Assembly: GCA_002403375.1 (NCBI GenBank)
Contig: DHHQ01000026.1
Location: forward strand, 69,636-133,635
Reading direction: 5' to 3'
Length of the DNA stretch: 64,000 nt
Source of the DNA: Thiobacillus denitrificans
GTDB lineage: Bacteria; Pseudomonadota; Gammaproteobacteria; Burkholderiales; Thiobacillaceae
Part shown: in pieces, positions 42,950-53,345 of the stretch
Numbering within the stretch: the stretch's first letter is position 1
Layout: every line of letters starts with the position of its first letter
Position numbers and translations under genes: made by a program
The notes under the pieces: generated by a model
What the model saw: only the letters and a program-made list of their open reading frames with translations
What the model was told of the DNA's origin: nothing
Databases searched by the model: none

Positions 42950-43631
42950 CCAGCACGCCGAACGCGAGCCAGCCGAGCTGGTCGTCGAATTCGCCGGCGG
43001 GGTCGCCGGGCTTGCCGGGGGCGCGGGCGACGTAGCAGCCGTTGTCGATGCCGAGGTTTTCCTGTTCGTCGGCGCTGGCCGGCGCCGCGAGCGTGGCCCC
43101 GCTGACGTTGAGCGCGCCCCAGCCGTTGGCGCCGTGCGAAATCAGCACGAAGGGAACGCCCGCCGCGACGTCGATCGTGGCGCAGCCGCTCGCGCCCGCG
43201 ATCTGCTTCCAGCCGCTGGTCGGCGGGTCGGGTACGAGGGTGGCGCCGGAAAAGCCGGTCGACCGATGGGCGAGGCCGGCCTCGACGACGTAACGCAGCC
43301 GGTTGCCCCAGGCGTCGTGCTGGGCGCTGCCGAGGTCGACCCAGGGGAAGTGGCCGTAGGACAGCTCGCACGCGCCGCCGGGATCGCGGTTTTCGCGGCC
43401 GTCGCCGTCGGTGTCGGGACAGGGCAGGTAGGGGCGGCCGAGGGTGGTGCGGTGGGTCATCGCGTAGCCGATGATCGCCTCGCGCGCTTCGTCCAGCGTC
43501 CGCTGGGTCTCCGCCACACGCCGCGCCTGGATCTGCGCCGACAGCGGACCGGCGAGCCCGCCGACCAGAATCGTGATGATGACCAGCACGATCGCCAGTT
43601 CGATCAGGGTGAAGCCGTGCGCGCGCTTCAT
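42918..43631 (-). CDS. Pseudopilin/prepilin of the MSHA-type locus
   Basis: A 237-residue prepilin. The leader is very short (MKRAHG), then FTLIELAIVLVIITILVGGL with Glu+5. Four or more cysteines are in the globular part (PCPDTD, ACELSYG, GCATID, GCYVAR, ACPAGC). The ATG overlaps the mshK-like stop by 4 bp, so it is coupled to that gene. The last 32 bp overlap the convergent kinase gene. It is probably a minor pilin of the MshO/MshP kind; which one cannot be told. Confidence 0.85.
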   Translation of the reverse strand: MKRAHGFTLIELAIVLVIITILVGGLAGPLSAQIQARRVAETQRTLDEAREAIIGYAMTHRTTLGRPYLPCPDTDGDGRENRDPGGACELSYGHFPWVDLGSAQHDAWGNRLRYVVEAGLAHRSTGFSGATLVPDPPTSGWKQIAGASGCATIDVAAGVPFVLISHGANGWGALNVSGATLAAPASADEQENLGIDNGCYVARAPGKPGDPAGEFDDQLGWLAFGVLVSRACPAGCP

Positions 43632-44002
43632 GGGCGGGGCGCCTCGTCGGCCGGCCCCAGCACCTGGTAGGGCTCGTAGATGCGGCCGCCGGCGCGGATC
43701 TGGCCGGGCTTCAGGCCCGCTGCGCCGGAGGCGCCCGCTTGCGGCCGGCCGTTGATCCAGGCGGTAGCGGCGCCGTCCGAGCGGATGACCACGCCGTCGA
43801 AGCGCTGCACCCGCGCGGGCGCAGCAGCGGGTGCGGCTGGCCGGTCCTGACCCAGGTTGTGGGCGCGTGCGGCCTCGAGTTGCGCACGCTCCGCCGGCGT
43901 GTAAAAGAGGCGCCCGAGATCGGCGGCCTGGCTTCGCGCGCCGGGCGCGAGGGCCAGCCACAGCAGGGCGGGCACGGCCAGCCTGGCGATGCGCGGGTTC
44001 AC
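43628..44002 (-). CDS. MshK-like periplasmic protein
   Basis: A 124-residue protein with a signal peptide or anchor (LAVPALLWLALAPGARSQA) and a small domain VQRFDGVVIRSDGAATAWINGRPQAG, similar to MshK and to the HR region of GspC. The start is GTG at 44002, overlapping the previous stop (GTGA), and the end overlaps the prepilin start. Assignment rests on position in an msh-type gene order as much as on sequence. Confidence 0.68.
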   Translation of the reverse strand: MNPRIARLAVPALLWLALAPGARSQAADLGRLFYTPAERAQLEAARAHNLGQDRPAAPAAAPARVQRFDGVVIRSDGAATAWINGRPQAGASGAAGLKPGQIRAGGRIYEPYQVLGPADEAPRP

Positions 44003-44598
44003 CGGGTTGCCCCCTCGTCTGCGGTTACGGTGAACCACAGCAGGTCGCATTCGGCTTCGAGCTCCGGGTGGTTGTGCAGTTGCGGCGGCGCGTCGGCCAG
44101 CCGTGTCAGGCGGCAGCGGACGACGCGGAACACGCCCGGCGCGCGCGCGCGCAGGCCGTCGAGGAAACGCGGCAGGTCGGTTTCGACCAGCAGGGGCATC
44201 TTGATTGTCATCCGGGTCTGCTTCAGCGGCAGGTCGCCTGCCAGGGCGGCGGGCGCGGCGGCGCGCGGCGAGAGGGTGTAGGTGAGGCCGTAGAGGCGGG
44301 CGTCGCGATTGGCGAGCTGCGCCGCCTCGATCCAGGCGAGGCGGTTTTCCGCGCCGACGAAACCGCGCGCGGCGAGGGCCTGGTAGGCGTCGAGATGCTG
44401 TGCGATCAGGCGTTGCTCCCGCTCGGCCTGCTGCGCGCGCGCGCGCGCGGCGTTCATCGCCGTCTGCTCGCGCTGCAGGACGGCCTGGGCGTCGGCGTCG
44501 AGATGGCGGCTCCACAGCACGCCGGCGGCGGACACCGCCGACACCACGGCGAGCAGCAGGAGGGGGGTCCGGAGTGCGGCGAGCGGCGGGCGGGTCAC
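43999..44598 (-). CDS. MshJ/PilO-like inner membrane protein
   Basis: A 199-residue protein with one N-terminal membrane helix (about residues 11-28), an Ala/Gln/Arg-rich coiled coil (about 30-70), and a C-terminal ferredoxin-like domain, the PilO/MshJ layout. Such proteins form the inner-membrane alignment platform of the pilus machine. The start is GTG at 44598, overlapping the mshI-like stop (GTGA). The name follows layout and neighbours. Confidence 0.72.
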   Translation of the reverse strand: MTRPPLAALRTPLLLLAVVSAVSAAGVLWSRHLDADAQAVLQREQTAMNAARARAQQAEREQRLIAQHLDAYQALAARGFVGAENRLAWIEAAQLANRDARLYGLTYTLSPRAAAPAALAGDLPLKQTRMTIKMPLLVETDLPRFLDGLRARAPGVFRVVRCRLTRLADAPPQLHNHPELEAECDLLWFTVTADEGATR

Positions 44599-46079
44599 GA
44601 GCGGCGCACCTGCATGCTGAGGCTGAAGCGCGTGGCTTCGGCCGGAGTCTCGCCGCTGGTCCGGCCGGTCAGGGTGGCGCCGGGGGCGGTGTCGACCGGG
44701 CTGACGATGCGCTCGACCGAGGTGATTCCCGGCGTTGTCGCGAGGCGGGCGGCGAGGTTGTCGATCTGTAGCATGGCGGCGCGGTAGTTGCCGTCGAACG
44801 CCGCGAGTCGCGCGTCCAGCCTGAGGTCCACCGCGTCGGCCGAGGCCTCCTGCAGCGTCAGTCCGCTGACCACGACCTCGGGATGCCAGGCCAGCGTCTG
44901 CCCCAGCGGCGCCAGCAGCGTGGCGACGTCGAGCGGCGCGCGGTCGAGTCGCCCGGCCAGGGCGAGGACCTGGCCGAGCTGGTCGGGGCGGATGGCGAGC
45001 GCCGGGAACGTCCGCACGGTTTCGGCGTGGCGCGCGTCGGCGCGTTGCGCGTCCGCCTGCATGCGCAGCGCCTCGTCGCGCAGGTCGCGCGCGTGCAGCC
45101 AGTGGCTCGCGGTCAGGATGAGGCCGGCGGCGGCGGCGACCGCGGCCGCCAGATTGAGGCCGCGCCGCCAGCGGAACTCGGCGTGGCGCCGCAGCAGTGG
45201 GGGCGGCGCCAGATCGAGCAGCAGCGGCGCGCCGGCGATGGCGGCGAGCGGCGCGATGTCGGGCGTGGCGGAAAGGAAGCCCGGCGGGATGCGCAGCGCG
45301 CGCGCGACGCTGGACAGGTCGACCAGGCGCGCGCTGAAGCCGGGGTCGGCGTTGAGCGCGGCCTGCGCGATGTCGAGCTGGCCGCTCGGGTCGAGCAGCA
45401 GGACGTGCAGGCGCGCCTCGCGCGGCAGGATGCGCTGGCCGGTGAGGTAGAGCTGGGTCTTGGCGATTTCGTCGGCCGCGTTGCCCGGCGTCTGGGTGGG
45501 GGTGTCGCTGCCGATCAGCCGCGAAAAGCGCAGCTGGCCCTCGTGGTAGTACGACAGCCGCAGCCGGCCGTTGAGGCGGTAGGCGAGCAGCACGTGCGGC
45601 TCCTGCACCCGCAGCCTGGCGAGCAGCGGCTGGCACGCCATCGCCAGCGGGGTGATGCCGGCCAGCGGCGCCGCTTCATGCTGCAGCACCGACAGCCAGG
45701 GGGTCAGCCAGTCGGCGTCGGTCAGCGCGGCGAGCAGGTAGCGATCGTCGCGGCGGCCGGTCGCTTCGCGGCCCTGGCGCCAGGCGGCGGTGAAGCGCGC
45801 ATTGCGGAACACCTGGCGCAGCTTGCGCGCGAGCATTTCCGCGCGCGCCTGCCCCTGCACGTGCGGCAGGATCTCGCTGCGGTAGTCCTCGTCGACGGTG
45901 TCGACCACCAGCAGCACCGGCAGTTGGCGATGCGCCGCCACGACTTGCCTGAACGCGGTCAGCCCTTCGCGCCCGGCGGAGAATTCGCCGAGCCAGTGCA
46001 TGCTCCCCGGGCGCCAGTCGAGCACGCCGATCTGGCGTGGCGTGGCGAGCAGGACGAGGCGGCGGCCGAACAGGTTCAC
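44595..46079 (-). CDS. MshI-like protein (PilM/PilN-type fusion)
   Basis: A 494-residue protein. Residues 1-320 form a PilM-like actin-fold cytoplasmic domain (MNLFGRRLVLLATPRQIGVLDW at the start), a single membrane helix lies near residue 355 (LNLAAAVAAAAGLILTASHWL), and a PilN-like periplasmic domain follows. This fused layout is that of MshI. It links the ATPase side of the machine with the periplasmic alignment proteins. The start overlaps the mshG-like stop by 4 bp (ATGA). Confidence 0.78.
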   Translation of the reverse strand: MNLFGRRLVLLATPRQIGVLDWRPGSMHWLGEFSAGREGLTAFRQVVAAHRQLPVLLVVDTVDEDYRSEILPHVQGQARAEMLARKLRQVFRNARFTAAWRQGREATGRRDDRYLLAALTDADWLTPWLSVLQHEAAPLAGITPLAMACQPLLARLRVQEPHVLLAYRLNGRLRLSYYHEGQLRFSRLIGSDTPTQTPGNAADEIAKTQLYLTGQRILPREARLHVLLLDPSGQLDIAQAALNADPGFSARLVDLSSVARALRIPPGFLSATPDIAPLAAIAGAPLLLDLAPPPLLRRHAEFRWRRGLNLAAAVAAAAGLILTASHWLHARDLRDEALRMQADAQRADARHAETVRTFPALAIRPDQLGQVLALAGRLDRAPLDVATLLAPLGQTLAWHPEVVVSGLTLQEASADAVDLRLDARLAAFDGNYRAAMLQIDNLAARLATTPGITSVERIVSPVDTAPGATLTGRTSGETPAEATRFSLSMQVRRS

Positions 46080-47281
46080 AGCGGCAGCTCCCCGATCAGG
46101 TCGTAGATCGGCAACAGCACCGAGACCAGGATGCCGCCGAGCACCAGGCCGAGGATGGCGGTGAGCAGGGGTTCGAGGATCCGCAGGCCGTTTTCGATGG
46201 CGTCGAGCACTTCGCGATTATAGAAAAACGTCACGTTCTCCAGCGCCTCGTCGAGCGCGCCGGTGGTTTCGCCCACGCGCAGCATGCGGATCACCAGCGG
46301 CGGGAACAGCCCCATCGACTGGAAGCTTTCCGACAGTCCGTGGCCGTCGGCGATCCGCTGCGCCGCGCGGCGGATGCCGCCGGCGATCACGCGGTTGCCG
46401 GCGATCAGTTCGCCGGCGCGCAGCGCGTCGAGCACCGTCACCCCCGAGCGGTACATCATCGCGAGCGTGTTGGCGAAGCGCGCCAGCGCGATCTTCTGCA
46501 GGATCGGCCCGATGAGCGGCAGCCGCAGCTGGGTGCGGTCCCACCACGCGCGTCCCGCCTCGCTCTTCTTCACCCACAACGGCACGCCGACGCCCGCCAC
46601 CAGCGCGACCAGCAGGCCTGCGACCCAGTACGAGCGCACCGCGCCCGACACCGCCATCAGGATCAGGGTCGGCAGCGGCAGCACCACGCCCATGGTCTCG
46701 ACCAGGCCGAGCACCTGCGGGACCAGGTAGACCAGCAGGAAGAGGATGGCGGCACCGACCACGGCCAGCACCAGCGCCGGGTAGATCATCAGGCGCTTGG
46801 CCTTGGCCGCGACTTCCTCCTGCCATTTCAGCGACTCGCCGAGGCGCTCGAACACCACGTCGAGCAGACCGGTCTGCTCGCCCGCCCGGATGCTGTGGAC
46901 GAACACCCCGCCGAACACCGACGGGTGGGCGGCGAGCGCATCCGACAGCACCTTGCCGCCTTCCAGGTCCTCCAGCAGCGCGGTCAGCACGTCGCGGAAG
47001 CCGCGCTTTTCCATGCTGTCGCGCAGGTCGCGCAGGCCGTCGAGCAGGGGAATGCCGGCGCGGGTGATGTAGCGCATGTGGATGCAGAACGTCACCAGGT
47101 CGCGCCGGGTGATGCGCTCGCGGCCCTGCGGCGCGTACTGCCGCGACAGCTCGGACAGCGTGACGAGGTCGAGGCCCATGCGCTTGAGGCGCAGCTCGAG
47201 GTCGACGTCGTTGACCGCCGACAGCGTCCCGCGGACATTGCGGCCGGCGGGATCGATGGCGCGGTAGTCGAAGAAAGGCAT
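46076..47281 (-). CDS. MshG/GspF-type platform protein
   Basis: A 401-residue inner-membrane protein with two GspF domains (about residues 70-195 and 270-395), each followed by membrane segments. LVTFCIHMRYITRAGIPLLDGLRDL and FANTLAMMYRSGVTVLDALRAGE are the duplicated signatures. It is the rotating core that the MshE ATPase acts on. It starts about 140 bp after mshE ends; the dispersed repeat at 47289-47415 fills that gap. Confidence 0.9.
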   Translation of the reverse strand: MPFFDYRAIDPAGRNVRGTLSAVNDVDLELRLKRMGLDLVTLSELSRQYAPQGRERITRRDLVTFCIHMRYITRAGIPLLDGLRDLRDSMEKRGFRDVLTALLEDLEGGKVLSDALAAHPSVFGGVFVHSIRAGEQTGLLDVVFERLGESLKWQEEVAAKAKRLMIYPALVLAVVGAAILFLLVYLVPQVLGLVETMGVVLPLPTLILMAVSGAVRSYWVAGLLVALVAGVGVPLWVKKSEAGRAWWDRTQLRLPLIGPILQKIALARFANTLAMMYRSGVTVLDALRAGELIAGNRVIAGGIRRAAQRIADGHGLSESFQSMGLFPPLVIRMLRVGETTGALDEALENVTFFYNREVLDAIENGLRILEPLLTAILGLVLGGILVSVLLPIYDLIGELPL

Positions 47282-47288
47282 GGTTTCG

Positions 47289-47415
47289 GGGGGCAGGGTT
47301 CAGGGGACAGGATTCAGGGGGCCTTGTGCGGCTGCGCCGCGCACCATGAATTCATCGGGCGCGGTGCAGCCGCACCTTGCCTGCCCCCTGAATCCTGAAT
47401 CCTGACCCCTGTGCC
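47289..47415. repeat. Dispersed inverted-repeat element with CAGGATTCAGGGG units, copy 2
   Basis: The left arm (about 47289-47323) has GGCAGGGTTCAGGGGACAGGATTCAGGGGG-like units and the right arm (about 47381-47415) has two CTGAATCCTGA units, its complement. Inside lies a second inverted repeat TGCGGCTGC (47326-47334) / GCAGCCGCA (47366-47374). Copy 1 is at 20482-20587. The element lies between mshE and mshG, within a likely operon. Confidence 0.85.
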
Positions 47416-47420
47416 TTTCA

Positions 47421-49118
<1,698 letters not shown>

Positions 49119-49127
49119 GCGGCGTCC

Positions 49128-50237
49128 CTAGCGGGGCGGGGCCAGCTGCTGCAGGCGCGCTGCGGCCTGGGCGCGGTCGAAGCGGTGCACGCCGTCGCTC
49201 GCCAGCGCCTTTTCGTAATAGGTTCGCGCGGCCGGGACCTGCTGCAGCTGGTCGAGCGCGACCGCCAGGTTGAAGGCGTAATCGGCGTTGTCGGGGGCGC
49301 CGCGGTAGGCCTCGAAATAGGCGGCCTGGGCGTCGCCCCAGCGCCCCTGGCCGGCGTAGAGATTGCCGAGGGTCTGGTAGAGCTGCGGGCTGGGGTCGCG
49401 CGCGATCAGCGTTTTCAGGCGACTTTCGGCGGCCGGGCCGTCGGTGCTGCCGACGAGGTCGAGCAGCGCGGCCTGCGCCGCGGCGTGATGCGGGTCGATC
49501 TCGAGCACCTCGCGGTAGAAGCGCTGCGCATCGGCCTCGCGGTCCTCTACGCTGGCGATCGCCGCCAGCCCGAGCAGCGCGTCGACGCTGCGCCCGCGGG
49601 CGAGCGACCGGCCGTAGAGCTGCCGCGCCGTGTCGAGTTCGCCGCGCTGCCAGGCGGCGTAGGCCTCGCCGAGCAGCGTCGACTGCGGGTCGGGCTGGAA
49701 CTGCGGCGCGGCCGGCGCCGGTGCAGCAGCGGCGGCTGCCGGGCGGGGCGCGGCACGAGCGGGCGCCGCCGCCTGCGGCGCGACTTCGGGGCGGGCGGCA
49801 GGCGGTGCGGCTGGCGCAGGCGCGGTTGCCGGCAATGCCGCAGGCACCGTCTCGACCGCGACCGGCGCGACGGGAGCAGGCGGCGGGACGGCCACCGCAC
49901 CGGCGCTGGCCGCCGGCGGGAGCGTGGCGGCAGGCGGCGGCTGCAGGGCGAAATAGAGATAGACGCCGTAGCCCAGCGCGATCAGCGCGGCCACCCCGGC
50001 GGCGACGGGGACCAGCGACAGCCGGGGCCAGGTGAAACCGGCGCGGGGCTGGGGCTCGGGGCTGAGGCCGCTGCTGCCGAACAGCAGGCCGGGCGGCTCC
50101 ACCCATTCGCGTTGCTGGACGGAAGCGGGCCCGGCGAGCGGCTCCAGCTCGAGGTCGCCGTCGGGCCGGTGGAGCGCGTCGGCCCGGTCCGCGTTTGCGG
50201 ATTCGGCCTGCTTGAGGGCCTTGAGCAGCAGGCTCAT
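49128..50237 (-). CDS. MshN-like TPR membrane protein
   Basis: A 369-residue protein: a short cytoplasmic N-terminus (MSLLLKALKQAESANADRA, as in MshN), one membrane helix near residues 70-95, a long Ala/Pro linker (about 100-185) and four or more TPR repeats to the end (LLGEAYAAWQRGELDTARQLYGRSL and others). It lies between mshL and mshE with 9 bp to mshE. It probably scaffolds the periplasmic part of the machine. Confidence 0.8.
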   Translation of the reverse strand: MSLLLKALKQAESANADRADALHRPDGDLELEPLAGPASVQQREWVEPPGLLFGSSGLSPEPQPRAGFTWPRLSLVPVAAGVAALIALGYGVYLYFALQPPPAATLPPAASAGAVAVPPPAPVAPVAVETVPAALPATAPAPAAPPAARPEVAPQAAAPARAAPRPAAAAAAPAPAAPQFQPDPQSTLLGEAYAAWQRGELDTARQLYGRSLARGRSVDALLGLAAIASVEDREADAQRFYREVLEIDPHHAAAQAALLDLVGSTDGPAAESRLKTLIARDPSPQLYQTLGNLYAGQGRWGDAQAAYFEAYRGAPDNADYAFNLAVALDQLQQVPAARTYYEKALASDGVHRFDRAQAAARLQQLAPPR

Positions 50238-50262
50238 CGGGCGCTCCGTGCGCGGCGATCGA

Positions 50263-52026
50263 TCACGGTGTGCTCCGCGCGGCGCTCGGCAGCAGGCGCT
50301 GGAACTGGCGGAGTTCCTCGCTTTCCAGCGTCGGGTTGGACACGACGATGGGGCGCAGGAAGATCACCAGCTCGGTCTGGCTGTTGAGCCGCTCGTGCTG
50401 GCCGAACACCGCGCCGAAGCCGTCCGGCCGCGACAGCAGCGGCACGCCGTCGCGCGCCTTGTTGCTGTCGTCCTGGATCAGGCCGCCGAGGATGACCGTC
50501 TGGCCGCTGCGCACCTGCAGCAGCGATTCCATCTCGCGCACCTGGATCACCGGCACCTGGTTGGGGATGTCGGCGGGGATGCTGGGATTGGGGTCGCGGA
50601 CGAAGCCGACGTTGCGCGAGATCGTCGGCCGCACGGTCAGCGAGACCATGCCGTTTTCGTTGATCTGCGGCGTCATCGTCATCACGATGCCGACCGGGAC
50701 GGTCTGCGGCGTGGTGGTGAAGGTGGTCGTCGTGCCGACGTTCGCGGTGGTCGTGGTGTCGGCCTTGACGTTGAAGTACACCAGGTTGTCGACCACTTTC
50801 AACAGCGCGGTCTGGTTGTTCAGCGCCATCAGCTTGGGGCTCGACAGCACCTTGGTGTCGCCGAACGACTCGAGCAGGTCGATCGCCGCGGTGAAACCGT
50901 TGCTGCCGGCGTTGGTGTAGGTGGCCTGGATGAACGGCGTCAGGGTGCCGGCGAGCGCGTTGGTGCCGCCGCCGAGGGTGTTGATGCTCCAGCCGGTCGC
51001 GCCCTGCAGTGCCTTCGACCAGTCGATCCCGGCGCGGTACTGGTCTTTCAGCGACACCTCGACGATGGTCGCCTCGATCAGCACCTGGCGCTGCGCCGAC
51101 TGCATCACCCGGTCGAGGTACTGCTGCACCAGTTCCTGCTGCCTGGCGGTGCCGAGCACGGTGATGGTTCCGGCGACCGGGTTGACGGCGACGTCGTGCT
51201 TGCCGTCGCCCAGCGCCTGATCCGAGAAGGCGGCGGTGAACAGGCTGGCGGCACCGGTGCCTGCCTTGCTGGCCGCCTCGGCCTGCGAGACGCGCTCGGC
51301 GCGCGCCGCGCGTTCGGCGTCGAGCCGCGCGGCCCGTTCTTCGTTGCTCTGCGTGACGGCGCGGGTGCCGGCGAGGATGGTGCGGATGTTGTCGGCCAGC
51401 ACGCTCCACAGGTCGTTGTTCGACTGGCTGGAAACCGTGGTCGTCGAGGAGTTGCCGGTCGTGGAGGTGGTCTGGCTGCTGCCGGCGGTGCCGACGCCGC
51501 CGCCGGTGCTGGCGATCTGCGCCGCCACGCCGACGCTGGAGGCGGTATTGCGGGCGACGTTGACGTAGTTGACGGGGTAGGTCCGGACATAGGGTGCGTC
51601 GGGCATGATCGACACCGTGCGGCCGTTCATCTCGTAGCGCAGGCCGGCCTGCCGCGCGATGCGGTCGAGGATCGCCGGCAGCGGCTCCTGCACCGCGTTG
51701 AGCGAGACGTTCCCCGAGATGCCCGGATGCAGGTCGATGTTGTATTGGGTGTCGCGCGCGATGGAGAACAGCAGGTCCTTCACCGGAACGTCGTTGACGA
51801 CCACGGTGTAGGTGGGGATGGGCGCGCTCGACTTGGGCGGGGCGAGCGTCGGCGCCGCCTTGACGGGCGCGGGTGGCGCGCTTGCCGGGACGGCCGGGGC
51901 GGCCGGCCGGGTGATGTGGCCGGGCGAGGTGTCGAACGCCTGCGGTGACGCGCAGCCACCGGCCAGCATGAGGCCGGAGAGGGCGAGGCGCATCGCGATC
52001 GAGCGTTTCAGCACAGCGTTCATCAT
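50263..52026 (-). CDS. mshL: MshL-type outer-membrane secretin
   Basis: A 587-residue secretin. It is a lipoprotein: lipobox LAGGC near residue 24. An STN/secretin-N domain (about 70-150; VVVNDVPVKDLLFSIARDTQYNIDLHPG) is followed by a Ser/Thr linker and the C-terminal secretin barrel, with QVLIEATIVEVSLKDQYRAGIDW and VREMESLLQVRSGQTVILGGLIQ as hallmarks. It forms the pore through which the pilus exits. The start overlaps the mshM stop. Confidence 0.9.
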   Translation of the reverse strand: MMNAVLKRSIAMRLALSGLMLAGGCASPQAFDTSPGHITRPAAPAVPASAPPAPVKAAPTLAPPKSSAPIPTYTVVVNDVPVKDLLFSIARDTQYNIDLHPGISGNVSLNAVQEPLPAILDRIARQAGLRYEMNGRTVSIMPDAPYVRTYPVNYVNVARNTASSVGVAAQIASTGGGVGTAGSSQTTSTTGNSSTTTVSSQSNNDLWSVLADNIRTILAGTRAVTQSNEERAARLDAERAARAERVSQAEAASKAGTGAASLFTAAFSDQALGDGKHDVAVNPVAGTITVLGTARQQELVQQYLDRVMQSAQRQVLIEATIVEVSLKDQYRAGIDWSKALQGATGWSINTLGGGTNALAGTLTPFIQATYTNAGSNGFTAAIDLLESFGDTKVLSSPKLMALNNQTALLKVVDNLVYFNVKADTTTTANVGTTTTFTTTPQTVPVGIVMTMTPQINENGMVSLTVRPTISRNVGFVRDPNPSIPADIPNQVPVIQVREMESLLQVRSGQTVILGGLIQDDSNKARDGVPLLSRPDGFGAVFGQHERLNSQTELVIFLRPIVVSNPTLESEELRQFQRLLPSAARSTP

Positions 52027-53312
52027 TGTCCTGTCGGTAAGGCAACGGTGCGCAGCTTGCCGACCGTGCGCAGAAACGGTGCGTTGCCGGGCGCCGCGGG
52101 CAGCTTGCGCAATGCCGTCGACGCCGCGTGGCGGCTGGTGAATTCGCCAGCCAGGATGAGCCATGCCGGCTGCCCCTGGCTCAGGCCGTGAAATACCCGC
52201 ACCGGTTGCGGCATGGCGGCGTTCAGGCTGCCCATTAATACGGCAGCCTCGGCGGCTTCTTTAGCCGAGCCGACCTGGATGATGAAGGTTCCGGGGGCGG
52301 CGGCGGCGAGCCAGTCGAGGGTTTGTGCGGCGAGTTCGGGCACGCTGGGGGCGGCGGGAGCCGGCGGCTCACCGACCTGCGCCGGCCTGGGCGGCGTGGC
52401 GGGCCGCGAAAGCGCGTGCCAGGCGACGAATGCCAGCAGGCCCAGACCGGCCGCGAGGCCGGCGGTCAGCCAGGCCCAGCGGTGTCTGCCGCGGCGGCTG
52501 GAGGGCGGGACGGGCATCTCGGCGTCGCCCGCCGCCGCGTCGAGATGGGCTGCGGTCAGGGTATGGGTCTGTCCGGCATACGCCGCGAGCAGCGTCTTGT
52601 CGGCCAGCACGTTGATCCGGCGCGACAGCCCGCCGGACAGCCGGGCGATGCCCGCGATCAGCGGCGGCGCGAACAGGTCGGGGCCGCGGTAGCCCGCGAC
52701 CGCCAGCCGGGTGCGCAGGTAGTCGGCGATGTCGGTCTCCGTCAGCGGGGGCAGGCGCAGGCTCACGGTGATGCGGTCCTTCAGCTGGCGAATGCGCGGA
52801 TCGGCCAGCAGGGTGTCGAGTTCGGGCTGGCCGAACAGCACGATCTGCAGCAGCTTGTCGCTGGCGGTCTCGAGATTGGTCAGCAGCCGCAGGAACTCCA
52901 GGCTCTCGAGCGCGATGCCCTGCGCCTCCTCGACGAAAACGACCACCCGGCGGCCGGCCGCGTGGCGCGCCAGCAGGACGGTGTTGAGCTGCGCGAGCCT
53001 GGCCTGCCGGCCGTCGGCGGGCGTCTCGCCGAGATCGGCGAGGATCGCCGCCAGCATGTCGTCGGGCGCGAGCGTCGGGTTGCCCAGGTAGACGCTGTCG
53101 ACGGCGTCCGGCAGCTGTGCCGCCAGCTTGCGGCACAGCATGGTCTTGCCGCTGCCGACCTCGCCGACCACCTTGACGATGCCCTCGCCCTGGCCAACGG
53201 CATACAGCAGCGCGGCGAGCAGGTCGCCGCGCTGCCCGCCGGCGTACCAGTAGTCGGTGTTTGGCGTGATGCGGAAGGGCGCTTCCTTCAGACCGAAAAA
53301 ATCAAAATACAC
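52023..53312 (-). CDS. MshM/ExeA-like AAA ATPase with C-terminal SPOR domain
   Basis: A 429-residue protein. An ExeA-type AAA ATPase (about 1-260) starts MYFDFFGLKEAPFRITPNTD with Walker A GEVGSGKTMLCRKL and Walker B VVVFVEEAQ. A membrane helix follows near residue 285. The last 85 residues look like a SPOR peptidoglycan-binding domain (FIIQVGSAKEAAEAAVLMGSL). ExeA helps secretins assemble through the wall; MshM is the pilus counterpart. The SPOR end replaces the peptidoglycan-binding domain seen in ExeA. Confidence 0.83.
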   Translation of the reverse strand: MYFDFFGLKEAPFRITPNTDYWYAGGQRGDLLAALLYAVGQGEGIVKVVGEVGSGKTMLCRKLAAQLPDAVDSVYLGNPTLAPDDMLAAILADLGETPADGRQARLAQLNTVLLARHAAGRRVVVFVEEAQGIALESLEFLRLLTNLETASDKLLQIVLFGQPELDTLLADPRIRQLKDRITVSLRLPPLTETDIADYLRTRLAVAGYRGPDLFAPPLIAGIARLSGGLSRRINVLADKTLLAAYAGQTHTLTAAHLDAAAGDAEMPVPPSSRRGRHRWAWLTAGLAAGLGLLAFVAWHALSRPATPPRPAQVGEPPAPAAPSVPELAAQTLDWLAAAAPGTFIIQVGSAKEAAEAAVLMGSLNAAMPQPVRVFHGLSQGQPAWLILAGEFTSRHAASTALRKLPAAPGNAPFLRTVGKLRTVALPTGQ

Positions 53313-53345
53313 GGAGGCCTGGGAGACGGATGGAGGGCGGCATGC

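Noticed and set aside
47326..47374. Inner TGCGGCTGC/GCAGCCGCA inverted repeat as an independent terminator
   Set aside because: The loop is about 30 nt and no T run follows; it is better seen as part of the dispersed repeat element.
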